The translations under genes and the position numbers were made by a program. A stretch of DNA of 24,973 bases from an uncultured Corynebacterium sp. (GTDB lineage Bacteria; Actinomycetota; Actinomycetes; Mycobacteriales; Mycobacteriaceae): contig CAMILJ010000010.1 in NCBI GenBank assembly GCA_946222625.1, forward strand, positions 1-24,973. The letters are read 5' to 3'. How positions within the stretch are numbered: the first letter of the stretch is position 1; every line of letters begins with the position of its first letter. The notes beneath the pieces were generated by a model. The model saw only the letters and a program-made list of their open reading frames with translations. It did not search any database and was not told the DNA's origin. Positions 14,357 through 22,128 of this stretch are shown here, one piece after another.

Positions 14357-14362
14357 TATAGT
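14357..14362 (+). promoter_or_regulatory. Candidate -10 for the HNH gene
   Basis: TATAGT (five of six consensus bases) lies in the 198-bp gap between the LURP-like and HNH genes and would give a leader of about 37 nt carrying the Shine-Dalgarno GGGGGA. No clear -35 is seen. The same gap holds two copies of GGCGCC about 38 bp apart, of unknown meaning. Confidence 0.4.
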
Positions 14363-14405
14363 GCACATAGAACATACGATCGACATCATAAACCTGGGGG
14401 ATTCC

Positions 14406-15641
14406 GTGAACACCACCACTCAAACCGCCTACTTTTCCCATATGAACCCTGACTGCGCCCTCGCCGTGGAGCGCAGCGCCGCCCGCCGCGCAGACTATCG
14501 CTCATGGGTGGCTGCCATGCCAGACCTCGATGAGGATTTTGATGTTGCGTGCCAGAGGCTCGTCGCCAAGCTCGGCGTCGGCGACTACACCGTGAGCGAA
14601 TGCTGCCTGGCCGTGCACCGGCTCACGGAACTTCCGCAGGTCAAGGCCCTGCAGGACAGTCAGTTTCTGCTGGATATGAAGGCACTCATCACCATCGACC
14701 GCACCCTGACGAAGCTGGGTAAACTACCTCCAGAAACGCTCGCGCTTATCGACGATGCCCTGGTCGCCTTCTTCACCCCCACCTCCCCGAATCAAGTCTT
14801 TCCTACTCCGGCACAGATTGGGCGCAAGGTGCGCGATATTTGCAAGAGCATCAACAAGAGTTTTAGCTTCCGTGATTCGCCGAAGAAGGACTCCTATGCC
14901 TTTACCGATACTGGCGAGCGCGGCATCCTTGAGCTCAACACGGACAGTGCCACGGGAATGATTCTGGATGGCTATATCAAACAGGCGGCGAAGGAGAACG
15001 GGCTCTCGCAGGCTGATGCTCTAAAGAAGCTCATCGCCGGCAGCATATCTCCGCCGGCGACTATTATTCTGCACACCTACCAAGCCAGTGATATCGACAA
15101 CGCTCCCACCTTCGTCCAAGGCTATGGATGGGCATCGCAGGACATGCCCGCCACACGCACGCGCGACCTGTCCTCGCAGCCACCGGAATCGCGCAGCTAC
15201 ATCGCCTCGGAGCTCATCCGCAAATACGTGGAAGGTCGGGATGGCACCTGCCGCGCTCCGGGCTGCAACCGGCCGGCCTACCTGTGCCAGATGGACCACC
15301 GCATCAACTATGCCGACGGCGGCGCCACGCACCCGCGCAATCTGGCCAGCCTGTGCCAGCACCATCACAATATGAAGACTGATGGGCGTGCGCACTACAT
15401 CATGGACCCACACACCGGGGATATCGTGTGGCTCTACGAAGACGGGACGTGGGCCACGACGGAGCCGACCGGCCCGCTGGCAAAGAAAGCGAAACGTTGG
15501 GCTCAGACGGTAGCCCAAAAGATCTCGGCCACCCGCGAGCGCGCCCAGGAGGAAGCTGCCCAGCAGGAAGCTAAGGAAGCGCAGGCCGCTGCCAAGGAAC
15601 CCCATACACCGAGCGCACCGCAGGAAGACATTCCGTTCTAG
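14406..15641 (+). CDS. HNH endonuclease domain protein, DUF222/13E12 repeat family
   Basis: A 411-residue protein with an N-terminal DUF222-like helical region and a C-terminal HNH nuclease domain at about 275-330: CRAPGC, then QMDHRINYADGG, NLASLC and HHHNMK supply the zinc ligands and the His-Asn-His active residues. The tail is Ala/Glu/Lys-rich. This family is often multicopy in actinobacteria and behaves like a mobile or selfish gene, though no inverted repeats or target duplication are visible here. Start: GTG 14406 with GGGGGA about six nt upstream; the ATG 66 nt earlier has no such site. Confidence 0.85.
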   Translation: MNTTTQTAYFSHMNPDCALAVERSAARRADYRSWVAAMPDLDEDFDVACQRLVAKLGVGDYTVSECCLAVHRLTELPQVKALQDSQFLLDMKALITIDRTLTKLGKLPPETLALIDDALVAFFTPTSPNQVFPTPAQIGRKVRDICKSINKSFSFRDSPKKDSYAFTDTGERGILELNTDSATGMILDGYIKQAAKENGLSQADALKKLIAGSISPPATIILHTYQASDIDNAPTFVQGYGWASQDMPATRTRDLSSQPPESRSYIASELIRKYVEGRDGTCRAPGCNRPAYLCQMDHRINYADGGATHPRNLASLCQHHHNMKTDGRAHYIMDPHTGDIVWLYEDGTWATTEPTGPLAKKAKRWAQTVAQKISATRERAQEEAAQQEAKEAQAAAKEPHTPSAPQEDIPF

Positions 15642-15648
15642 GCGGCTT

Positions 15649-15665
15649 CGTCGTCTGAAACGACG
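15649..15665 (+). terminator. Weak stem-loop after the HNH gene
   Basis: CGTCGT and ACGACG form a 6-bp stem with a 5-nt loop, 8 nt after the stop. No U-tract follows. TGAAACGACG occurs twice (15656-15665 and 15671-15680). It may be a weak terminator or stability element. Confidence 0.3.
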
Positions 15666-15706
15666 TCATGTGAAACGACGGAGAGAGAAGGAGGAAGGAA
15701 AACAGA

Positions 15707-15747
15707 AACTCCCCGCCACGTTCCTAAAAAGGACCATGCGGGGAGTT
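15707..15747 (-). terminator. Terminator of the bS22 gene
   Basis: On the minus strand AACTCCCCGC (15747-15738) and GCGGGGAGTT (15716-15707) form a perfect 10-bp stem, and the sequence continues TCTGTTTTCC. It begins about 13 nt after the bS22 stop. The T-rich tail is on the minus side only. Confidence 0.8.
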
Positions 15748-15759
15748 GCAGGCGAAGCT

Positions 15760-15861
15760 TTACTTGCCCAGCTTACGACGCTGAACGCGGGTGCGGCGCA
15801 GCATCTTGCGGTGCTTCTTCTTGGACATGCGCTTGCGGCGCTTCTTGATAACAGAACCCAT
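15760..15861 (-). CDS. 30S ribosomal protein bS22 (AURKAIP1/COX24 domain)
   Basis: A 33-residue, extremely basic protein: it starts MGSVIKKRRKRMSKKK, continues HRKMLRRTRVQRR and ends KLGK. This is the short actinobacterial ribosomal protein bS22, whose sequence is nearly invariant in mycobacteria. It binds the small subunit and is related to the mitochondrial AURKAIP1/COX24 family. ATG 15861 has GAGGAAA upstream, and a strong terminator follows. It is easily missed because of its size. The gap 15862-16030 upstream should hold its promoter; no convincing hexamer pair was settled on. Confidence 0.95.
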   Translation of the reverse strand: MGSVIKKRRKRMSKKKHRKMLRRTRVQRRKLGK

Positions 15862-16026
15862 GACAGGTTTCCTCACTTTCGGTATTAGTACGTACTCAAA
15901 CCGGCCGGCAACGCCTGGAATGAAACCGCACGGTGCACTCGATGCGGCCCCGCACAGCGGGGAGACGCAGGCGTACCTGTGCCGACACGAATGCCCATCA
16001 TCTTACCCAGCTGGCCCTACAGCACC

Positions 16027-16077
16027 AAAACAGCGCCCACCGCCGTGGACTGTAGGAATCCACAGGGGTGGGCGCTG
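16027..16077 (-). terminator. Strong terminator of the HTH gene
   Basis: CAGCGCCCACC (16031-16041) and GGTGGGCGCTG (16067-16077) form an 11-bp perfect stem, with a further inner stem GTGGA/TCCAC (16045-16049 and 16059-16063). On the minus strand TTTTGG follows. It lies about 18 nt after the stop of the BldC-like gene. Confidence 0.85.
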
Positions 16078-16094
16078 CTTAAAAATGGTGAACG

Positions 16095-16283
16095 TTAAGC
16101 GCCGTAGACCGATGCCTCAAGGTATTCCTTGACGGCGGACTCGTGCACGCGGAAGGAACGCCCCACGCGCACTGCCGGCATGTCACCTGCATGAACCAAC
16201 CTGTACACCGTCATCTTGGAGACTCGCATGATCTCCGCAACTTCAGCGATGGTCAGGAAAGTTCCCTTATCTTCGTTAGCCAT
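16095..16283 (-). CDS. BldC-like / excisionase-type helix-turn-helix DNA-binding protein
   Basis: A 62-residue single-domain protein: FLTIAEVAEIMRVSKMTVYRLVHAGDMPAVRVGRSFRVH is a MerR-like winged HTH, followed by a helix AVKEYLEASV. It matches the small BldC-type regulators found beside proC and bS22 in actinobacteria (from memory, the same order occurs in M. tuberculosis), so it is a chromosomal regulator rather than a phage excisionase. GAAGGG lies about 13 nt upstream of ATG 16283, a weak or distant ribosome-binding site. Targets are not known here. Confidence 0.88.
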   Translation of the reverse strand: MANEDKGTFLTIAEVAEIMRVSKMTVYRLVHAGDMPAVRVGRSFRVHESAVKEYLEASVYGA

Positions 16284-16434
16284 ATTTTAGTTAACCCTTC
16301 AGCACGTGACGCGCTGTAGGCTTCCCCTCCCACAGGACTATCACGCACGCGCTCCTGCCAGCTTAGCGTGAAACCTGTGACTAATGCGACCCAAGAGCTA
16401 ATTTTTTCCTCTTTCGCACCGCTGCTACCCATCA

Positions 16435-16464
16435 AGCCCGTGTGGCAACACGTGCCACAGGGCT
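16435..16464 (-). terminator. Hairpin downstream of proC
   Basis: AGCCC/GGGCT (5 bp) plus TGTGGCA/TGCCACA (7 bp), with one bulged base and a 5-nt loop, lies about 20 nt after the proC stop. There is no T-tract on either side, so it is a non-canonical terminator at best. The rest of the 200-bp gap 16284-16483 shows nothing else clear. Confidence 0.45.
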
Positions 16465-16483
16465 CCCAGAGCGACGGGAAATT

Positions 16484-17275
16484 TTAGGCAAGTTCCTGCG
16501 CACGCTGGGTGCAGGCTTCGGCGGCCCGGAAGAACGCACCCCGCAGGCCAGACTCCTCGAGCTCGCGGAGGGCGGCGGCAGTGGTTCCCCCCGGGGAGGT
16601 CACCCCTGCGCGCAAAGCAACCGGATCCTTGCCGGATTCAGCCAGCATCGTTCCGGCACCTTCTGCGGTGCGGGTGGCTAGCTTCTCGGCAACATCGCGG
16701 GTGAGGCCGAGCTGCACTCCGGCGTCGATCAGAGCCTCAGTCACGAGGAAGTAATAGGCGGGCGCGGAGCCGGCCAGAGCGGTAGCAGCATCGATGTGCT
16801 TTTCCTCGATGACGGCAACTTCGCCGACAGCCTCTAGGAGCTTGACCACGCCTTCGAGCTGTTCCTCCGTCACGTGGGTGCCGCCCGCGCAGGTGCACAT
16901 GCCCTTGCCCACCAACATAGGGGTGTTCGGCATGACGCGGACGACCGGTACGCCCTCCCCAGCGGCCTTCTCCAGGGTCTCGAGAGTCAGACCGGCTGCC
17001 ATAGACACGACCACGGCCGTCTGTGGGATGTTCAGGCCCTCAAGGAGCTCCACGATGGCATAGGGCTTTACACACGCAAAGATGTAGTCGGCGCCGTCGA
17101 TAGCCGCGGCGTTATCGCTCGTGACGCTAACGCCGTAGGCGCTCTTCAGCTCCTCGCCGCGCTCGGAGCGGCGGTTGGTCACCACGATGTCCGCGGCATC
17201 ATAGCCCGCATTCACCAGCCCGGAAACTAGGGCTTCGCCGATTTGTCCTCCACCAAGTACTGCAATTTTTGTCAT
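16484..17275 (-). CDS. proC: Pyrroline-5-carboxylate reductase
   Basis: The last step of proline synthesis: NAD(P)H reduction of pyrroline-5-carboxylate to proline in the cytoplasm. 263 residues. N-terminal Rossmann motif GGGQIGEAL at 8-16, VVRVMPNTPMLVGKG in the middle, and the family signature in the C-terminal helical domain (GSAPAYYFLVTEAL, then TSPGGTTAAALRELEESGLR). Start: ATG 17275 with GGAAAG upstream; the frame is open to 17350 but those residues do not belong to the family. A 100-bp palindrome lies just upstream. Confidence 0.95.
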   Translation of the reverse strand: MTKIAVLGGGQIGEALVSGLVNAGYDAADIVVTNRRSERGEELKSAYGVSVTSDNAAAIDGADYIFACVKPYAIVELLEGLNIPQTAVVVSMAAGLTLETLEKAAGEGVPVVRVMPNTPMLVGKGMCTCAGGTHVTEEQLEGVVKLLEAVGEVAVIEEKHIDAATALAGSAPAYYFLVTEALIDAGVQLGLTRDVAEKLATRTAEGAGTMLAESGKDPVALRAGVTSPGGTTAAALRELEESGLRGAFFRAAEACTQRAQELA

Positions 17276-17353
17276 GCTTTCCAGGGTGCCAGAAAGGCCA
17301 GGACGTGGCCACCAATCAAACAGGGCTGCTCGCACGCTAACCTCGCACATGCA

Positions 17354-17453
17354 AAAGGCATCTGCCAGAAGGCGTTTTCTGCCCTGAAGATGCCATTTGC
17401 AGCAGGATAGATGGCGTTTTCAGGGGCAAAGATACCTTTTGACAGATGCCTTT
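17354..17453. repeat. 100-bp near-perfect palindrome between proC and the ppx-linked membrane protein
   Basis: Arm 17354-17396 and arm 17411-17453 (43 bp each, no gaps) match as reverse complements at 33 of 43 positions, around a 14-nt loop. The outer 11 bp (AAAGGCATCTG / CAGATGCCTTT) are perfect. Eight of the ten differences are transitions, and five of them become G-U pairs in plus-strand RNA. GAAGATGCC followed by A or C and TTT occurs at 17386-17398 and again at 17456-17468. It could be a MITE-like element, a bidirectional terminator or a structured RNA. No target-site duplication was found. Confidence 0.65.
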
Positions 17454-17478
17454 AAGAAGATGCCCTTTGGGCCGGTGC

Positions 17479-18300
17479 CTACATCACCACGAGCAGCGGG
17501 CCAAAGGTCAACACAAGACCGGCCACGGCTGCGAGGAACATGGACAAACCGTCGCGGCTCGTGCGGAGCGCGTGGACGAGCCCGACGATAACGCCGGTGA
17601 CAACAACGCCGAGTACCACGACGACCAAGCGGTCAAAGCGGTCCCAGAGAATCTCAAAGCCCTTGAACACGATGGCGCCGAGCACGATGCCCACGAGAGC
17701 GAGCAGGACGACGGCGAAGGGGTTGAGCTTGCCCTCGTTCTCCTCGTCATAGTCTTCGTCGTACTCTTCAACATCATGGTCGACTGCCTCGAGCTCACCC
17801 GTGGTAAAGGTGTCATCCTCGGCCTTGTCATCGACTTTGTCGTTGGCCTTTGGTTCAGCCTTTGACTGGGCCTCGTCTTCAGCCTTCTTGGGCTCGTCCT
17901 TGACCTTCTGGATTACGCGCGTGTCCTCGTCAGAGGGCTGGGAACGCTTGGACTCAGATTCGGTTGGCTTCTCCACCGGGACGGCAGCACCGTGAGACTT
18001 ATCAGCGTCCTTCTGCGGAGCCTCCTGCTTCGGAGCTTCGTCCTTCGAGGCCTCTTGCTGAGGCTTCTCCTTCTTCGGCGCAGGAATAACCGGGGCCGGC
18101 TCATCGATGGAGACACTCGAGTGCTTAGCCTCTGCCGGAGTTGCCTTGACCTTTTCGAGATTGCCGGTCAGCTCCGCAACCGAGATACCGCCTTCGTCAA
18201 GGCTCCGGCGATGGCGGCGCGAGCTCTTCTCCTCGCCGGATCGGTCCTTCGCGTTACGGGCCAGCAGCTCCGCAACTGTCAACTGTTTCTTGTCAGCCAC
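17479..18300 (-). CDS. Membrane protein with long charged disordered N-terminus
   Basis: A 273-residue protein. Residues 1-190 are low-complexity and rich in Lys, Glu, Asp, Pro and Ala, ending in a very acidic run (DHDVEEYDEDYDEENEG). Three membrane segments follow (about 195-212, 224-244 and 255-273). Start: GTG 18300 with AGGAAAG upstream, 9 nt after the ppx stop. The same pairing with a Ppx/GppA gene occurs in mycobacteria (the Rv0496-Rv0497 arrangement, from memory). The function is unknown; the acidic cytoplasmic region may bind partners or cations. Confidence 0.7.
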   Translation of the reverse strand: MADKKQLTVAELLARNAKDRSGEEKSSRRHRRSLDEGGISVAELTGNLEKVKATPAEAKHSSVSIDEPAPVIPAPKKEKPQQEASKDEAPKQEAPQKDADKSHGAAVPVEKPTESESKRSQPSDEDTRVIQKVKDEPKKAEDEAQSKAEPKANDKVDDKAEDDTFTTGELEAVDHDVEEYDEDYDEENEGKLNPFAVVLLALVGIVLGAIVFKGFEILWDRFDRLVVVVLGVVVTGVIVGLVHALRTSRDGLSMFLAAVAGLVLTFGPLLVVM

Positions 18301-18309
18301 GTTTCTTTC

Positions 18310-19239
18310 CTATTCCAGTCCCTTATCGGTACGGCGCAAAATGACACCTTCTCGGAGAGCCCAGGGGCAGATCTCCAACTTTTCGATTCCCAGGGCACGC
18401 ATGCTCGCCTCCGCCACTAAAGCGCCGGCGACGATCTGATGCGATCGGGTAGAACTTACACCCTCAAGGTCCGCCCTGTCAGCTGCAGTCATACGGGAGA
18501 TGAAGGAAATCAGCTGACGCAGGCCCGGCGCAGTGAGCGTGCGCTTCACATAGGGACCCGCCGAGGACGGTGCGGCACCGGTCAATCGTGCCAGCGTGCG
18601 GAAGGTTTTCGAGGTACCCACGGCCAACCCGGCAGGGCCCAGCGCGCGCATTTTATCGGCAACGCCGGCCAGTTCCGCATCGATGTAATCCCGCAGCAGG
18701 TTCACCTTGGATTTTTCCGGCGGGTCGGTATCGAACCAGTTGTGGGTCAGACGGCCCGCCCCCAAGTCCAGGGAGAAAGCCATTTCCGGATGCTCATCGG
18801 TGCCGGTGGACAGCTCCAGCGAACCGCCACCGATGTCGAGGTTAGTAATGCGGCCAGCGGACCAGCCATACCAACGGCGGGCGGCCAGGAAGGTCAAGCG
18901 CGCTTCCTCCTCGCCCGACAGGATCTCTAGGCGGACGCCGGTTTGTTTCTCAACTTCGTCGAGAACCTTGGCTGAGTTGGTGGCCGAGCGCACGGCGGAG
19001 GTAGCAAAGGCGATGAACTCGTCACAGCCCAGCTTGTTGCCCAGCTCGGCGGCTTCCCCCACGGCGGAGATGAGCTTCTTCATGCCCTTCTCGTGGATGT
19101 TGCCGTCTTTATCTAGCTGTTCCACCAGACGCAGCGGGGTCTTCCAATCGCTCATCGGCGAAGGCCGCCCACCGGTTGCGGCGTCGACCGCAACGAGGTG
19201 GACGGTATTACTTCCGACGTCTAATACACCTAATCGCAC
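18310..19239 (-). CDS. ppx: Exopolyphosphatase / Ppx-GppA phosphatase
   Basis: 309 residues, the short actinobacterial form without the C-terminal HD domain of E. coli Ppx. Actin-like ATPase-fold motifs are visible: LDVGSNTVHLVAVD at the N-terminus, FATSAVRSATN, LSGEEEARLTF, and the phosphate-binding NLDIGGGSLEL. It should hydrolyse polyphosphate or pppGpp; which one cannot be told from sequence. Start: GTG 19239, with GAGG upstream. It stands 33 bp from the divergent Cys-rich gene. Confidence 0.88.
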   Translation of the reverse strand: MRLGVLDVGSNTVHLVAVDAATGGRPSPMSDWKTPLRLVEQLDKDGNIHEKGMKKLISAVGEAAELGNKLGCDEFIAFATSAVRSATNSAKVLDEVEKQTGVRLEILSGEEEARLTFLAARRWYGWSAGRITNLDIGGGSLELSTGTDEHPEMAFSLDLGAGRLTHNWFDTDPPEKSKVNLLRDYIDAELAGVADKMRALGPAGLAVGTSKTFRTLARLTGAAPSSAGPYVKRTLTAPGLRQLISFISRMTAADRADLEGVSSTRSHQIVAGALVAEASMRALGIEKLEICPWALREGVILRRTDKGLE

Positions 19240-19272
19240 GCCTCTACAGTAGTAGGTCTACCGTGGGTAGGT

Positions 19273-20154
19273 GTGAATCGCCCGAAATCAACAGAAGTTT
19301 ACCTGGGTTTTCCGGCCTCCTCCCCCGCGGCGGCTTCCATTGTGGCCGGCCGTGAAAAGGCCCCCGACTTCCCCAGAGAGTGGTTCGAATTTACGGATCC
19401 GCACGATCCACTCCACGTCTTTTCTATCGACCTGACCTGGCTCGAATCGCACTATGCCTGCCAGTTTGGGACGGAGAGGTGCCACGGCATCGATAAGCAA
19501 CAGCCCGACGTCGGCTGCTGCGTGCACGGCGCGTACATGGCCGATGAGACGGATCGGGAGCAGCTTCGCGACGCCGTCGCCCGCATGCCCGCACGCTTCT
19601 GGCAGCACCGCCCAGAGGGGGTAGATGAGTTCCTGCAGCACGGTGAACCAGAGGAGCTGGAGCCCTGGCTGGAGTGGGATGAGCTTGACGGCGATGATGG
19701 CGAACCGGAACCGGCGCTGAAGACGCCGCTTGTCGACGGCGCCTGTGTCTTCGCCAACCGTGCCGGCTGGCCCACGGGCGCGGGCTGCGCTATCCATCAG
19801 TGGGCGCTCGACGCGGGGGAAGAGCTCACCGTGGTCAAGCCCGAGGTGTGCTGGCAACTGCCGATTCGCCGGCACGAAGACTATGAGGAGCGCCCCGACG
19901 GGGAGGAAATCCTGCGCACCACCATCGGTGAGTACGACCGCCGCGGATGGGGCAACGGCGGCGAGGACTTCGATTGGTATTGCTCGGCTGATCCCTCCTG
20001 CCACATCGCGGAAGAACCGCTGTGGAAATCGCAGAAGACCGAGCTGATCGCGCTACTCGGCGAGGAGTGCTACGAAATCCTGGCCACGCACTGCGAGGCC
20101 CGGGCGCGCTCCGGAGTCGAGTTCCCGCGACACCCAGCGGACCCTCGCGCTTAA
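19273..20154 (+). CDS. Cys-rich conserved protein (possible metal or Fe-S binding)
   Basis: A 293-residue protein with clustered cysteines: ACQFGTERCHG, then DVGCCVHGAYM near residues 60-88, DGACVFANRAGW and GAGCAIHQWAL in the middle, and DWYCSADPSCHI near the C-terminus. This resembles the CxxCxxCC/YkgJ type of zinc- or iron-chelating proteins, but the match is from memory of the pattern only. Start: GTG 19273 follows GGGTAGGT; it is uncertain. Its stop (TAA 20152-20154) overlaps the regX3 stop by 4 bp (TTAA). The role is unknown. Confidence 0.7.
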   Translation: MNRPKSTEVYLGFPASSPAAASIVAGREKAPDFPREWFEFTDPHDPLHVFSIDLTWLESHYACQFGTERCHGIDKQQPDVGCCVHGAYMADETDREQLRDAVARMPARFWQHRPEGVDEFLQHGEPEELEPWLEWDELDGDDGEPEPALKTPLVDGACVFANRAGWPTGAGCAIHQWALDAGEELTVVKPEVCWQLPIRRHEDYEERPDGEEILRTTIGEYDRRGWGNGGEDFDWYCSADPSCHIAEEPLWKSQKTELIALLGEECYEILATHCEARARSGVEFPRHPADPRA

Positions 20155-20849
20155 GCCTCGAACTTGTAGCCCAAGCCGCGTACCGTCACGAGCTGCTGCG
20201 GGTGGGAAGGCTCGGCCTCAATCTTCGAACGGAGGCGCTTGACGTGGACGTCGAGAGTCTTTGTGTCACCCACGTAGTCCGCGCCCCAAATACGGTCGAT
20301 GAGCTGACCGCGGGTCAGCACGCGCCCAGAGTTGCGCAGCAGGTACTCGAGGAGATCAAACTCCTTAAGCGGCATGGGTACCGGCTCGCCGGCGACAAGC
20401 ACGGTGTGGCGCTCCACGTCCATGCGCACGCGGCCGCCTTCCAGAATCTGCTCGTCAGGCTCCTCCCCACCGTGCTCGGAAGAGGCATCATTGCCACGGC
20501 GCAGCACCGCGCGGATGCGGGCGATGAGTTCGCGGGAGGAATAAGGCTTGGTCACATAATCATCCGCGCCCAGCTCTAGCCCCACGACCTTGTCAATTTC
20601 AGAGTCGCGCGCGGTCACCATGATCACCGGCACGGAGGACGTCGCACGCAATTGCTTGCACACGTCCGTTCCGGACATGCCCGGCAGCATGAGGTCCAGC
20701 AAGACGATGTCCACATGGTTCGCTGCGAACTGTTCTAGCGCGCTGGGCCCGTCCGGAGCGAGGAGAACGTCGAATCCCTCCTTTCGGAGGAGGAAGGCGA
20801 GGGGATCGGCCAGCGACTCTTCATCTTCAACGATGAGGATGGTGGTCAT
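20151..20849 (-). CDS. regX3: Response regulator RegX3 (OmpR/PhoB family)
   Basis: 232 residues. The receiver domain has acidic pocket Glu8/Asp9, phospho-acceptor Asp52 in VLLDLMLPG, Thr79 and Lys101. The C-terminal winged helix (about 135-230) includes LKEFDLLEYLLRNSGRVLTR and DVHVKRLRSKIE. With SenX3 it forms the actinobacterial phosphate-responsive two-component system, next to gpmA as in mycobacteria. Its ATG overlaps the senX3 stop (ATGA). It converges with the Cys-rich gene in a shared TTAA, with no terminator. Confidence 0.93.
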   Translation of the reverse strand: MTTILIVEDEESLADPLAFLLRKEGFDVLLAPDGPSALEQFAANHVDIVLLDLMLPGMSGTDVCKQLRATSSVPVIMVTARDSEIDKVVGLELGADDYVTKPYSSRELIARIRAVLRRGNDASSEHGGEEPDEQILEGGRVRMDVERHTVLVAGEPVPMPLKEFDLLEYLLRNSGRVLTRGQLIDRIWGADYVGDTKTLDVHVKRLRSKIEAEPSHPQQLVTVRGLGYKFEA

Positions 20850-22111
20850 TGCGCTTTATCCTTTCGACGAGCGGCTACGCGCGCCACGGCGCGCTGCAAA
20901 CCAGGGGCGGCGGAGCTGACGGCCCCATCTTCTATATTATCCCGATGAATAAGATTATCTGCTGGCTTTTCTTCTGCGTAGATAGGGAGCTCGATTGTGA
21001 ACGTCGAGCCAGTTCCGGGGCGTGACCACAGTTTGATATTGCCACCGTGATTAGCCACGACATGCTTCACTATGGCCAGACCAAGGCCAGTTCCACCGGT
21101 CTGCCGGGACCGCGCCTTATCCACGCGGAAGAAGCGCTCAAAGACCCGCTTCTGGTCTTCCGGGGCAATGCCGATTCCGCGGTCGGTGACCCGGATGTGG
21201 ACAACCTTTCCGCCGACGACCTTCTGCGTGACCGACACCGGCATCTCATCGGGCGAATAGTGGATGGCATTTGAGATGAGGTTGGAGATCGCCGTGACCA
21301 AGAGAGACTTATCCCCCATCACCTGGACCCCTTCGGAATCACCGCGGGTGAGCTGATTGTGGTGAGAATCGGCGGCAAGCTGGTTGCGGGTAATGGCCTC
21401 ATCGATGATCTCATCGAGGTCGAGCGGCTCCATTTCCGGGAGCGCCTCAGCACCCTGCAGTTTAGACAGGGAAATGAGCTCGCTGACCATGTCGGCCATG
21501 CGCGCTGCTTCCTTCTGCACCTTGCTGCCGAAATACTCGACGTGCTCGGGATTCCCGGTGTCCTCAAGGAGGGCCTCAGCCAGCAGCGCGATGCCGCCCA
21601 CCGGGGTTTTCAACTCGTGGGACACGTTGGCCACGAAGTCACGGCGAGCGGATTCCATGCGCACCGACTCGGACTCGTCGGTGCCGTAGACGATGACGAA
21701 GCGATCGTCGTTGAGCGTCAGCGGCTGGACCACCGCACGCACCTGAATCACGCGATTTCCGGTGCGCCGCTTCGGGATAGAAAGGTCCAGCGTTCGGGTC
21801 TCCTTATCCTCGAAAACCTCCTGCGCTACCTTCCACAGATCGGGGTTCACCGCACGGTCATGCACCATCGACATCTCATGGGAGGCAGGGTTAGAAAAGA
21901 TGATCTCTTTGGAACGCGAGAGCACGGTCATCCCGGCTGGAGAGCCAGCCACAGCGAGGTGCAAAACCTGGCTTACGCTGGTGACCTGGTTCGCATCCGC
22001 ATCACGGACGCGGCGACGCACCAGGCGCTCGCGGACCCGGGCGATCACCGGTATGGCCAGGCCACAGGCCACCACACCGGCTAAGAAAGCTAGTACCAGT
22101 TCCACAATCAT
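20846..22111 (-). CDS. senX3: Sensor histidine kinase SenX3
   Basis: 421 residues with a single clear N-terminal membrane segment (about 3-22), a PAS-like region (about 50-145), an H-box with His165 in NVSHELKTP, an N-box ISNLISNAIHYSP, G1 DRGIGI and G2 GTGLGLAIVKH. It phosphorylates RegX3, probably in response to phosphate limitation as in mycobacteria. It is translationally coupled to regX3 by a 4-nt overlap. The ATG has AGGGG upstream. A 12-bp dyad containing a possible -10 lies 17 bp before the start. Confidence 0.93.
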   Translation of the reverse strand: MIVELVLAFLAGVVACGLAIPVIARVRERLVRRRVRDADANQVTSVSQVLHLAVAGSPAGMTVLSRSKEIIFSNPASHEMSMVHDRAVNPDLWKVAQEVFEDKETRTLDLSIPKRRTGNRVIQVRAVVQPLTLNDDRFVIVYGTDESESVRMESARRDFVANVSHELKTPVGGIALLAEALLEDTGNPEHVEYFGSKVQKEAARMADMVSELISLSKLQGAEALPEMEPLDLDEIIDEAITRNQLAADSHHNQLTRGDSEGVQVMGDKSLLVTAISNLISNAIHYSPDEMPVSVTQKVVGGKVVHIRVTDRGIGIAPEDQKRVFERFFRVDKARSRQTGGTGLGLAIVKHVVANHGGNIKLWSRPGTGSTFTIELPIYAEEKPADNLIHRDNIEDGAVSSAAPGLQRAVARVAARRKDKAQ

Positions 22112-22128
22112 TCACGCCCCTACAAAGA

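Noticed and set aside
14340..14405. Earlier ATG for the HNH protein
   Set aside because: It lies upstream of the likely -10 and lacks a ribosome-binding site, while GTG 14406 has GGGGGA at good spacing.
15656..15680. Direct repeat TGAAACGACG as a CRISPR or att-site hint
   Set aside because: Only two copies of 10 bp with a 5-bp gap; no spacer structure and no integrase nearby.
16095..16283. HTH gene as a phage excisionase
   Set aside because: No integrase, attachment site or other phage gene is present, and its place beside bS22 and proC matches the conserved chromosomal BldC-type gene.
17276..17350. N-terminal extension of ProC
   Set aside because: The Rossmann fold of P5C reductases begins at MTKIAVLGGG; the extension has no family match and ATG 17275 has GGAAAG upstream.
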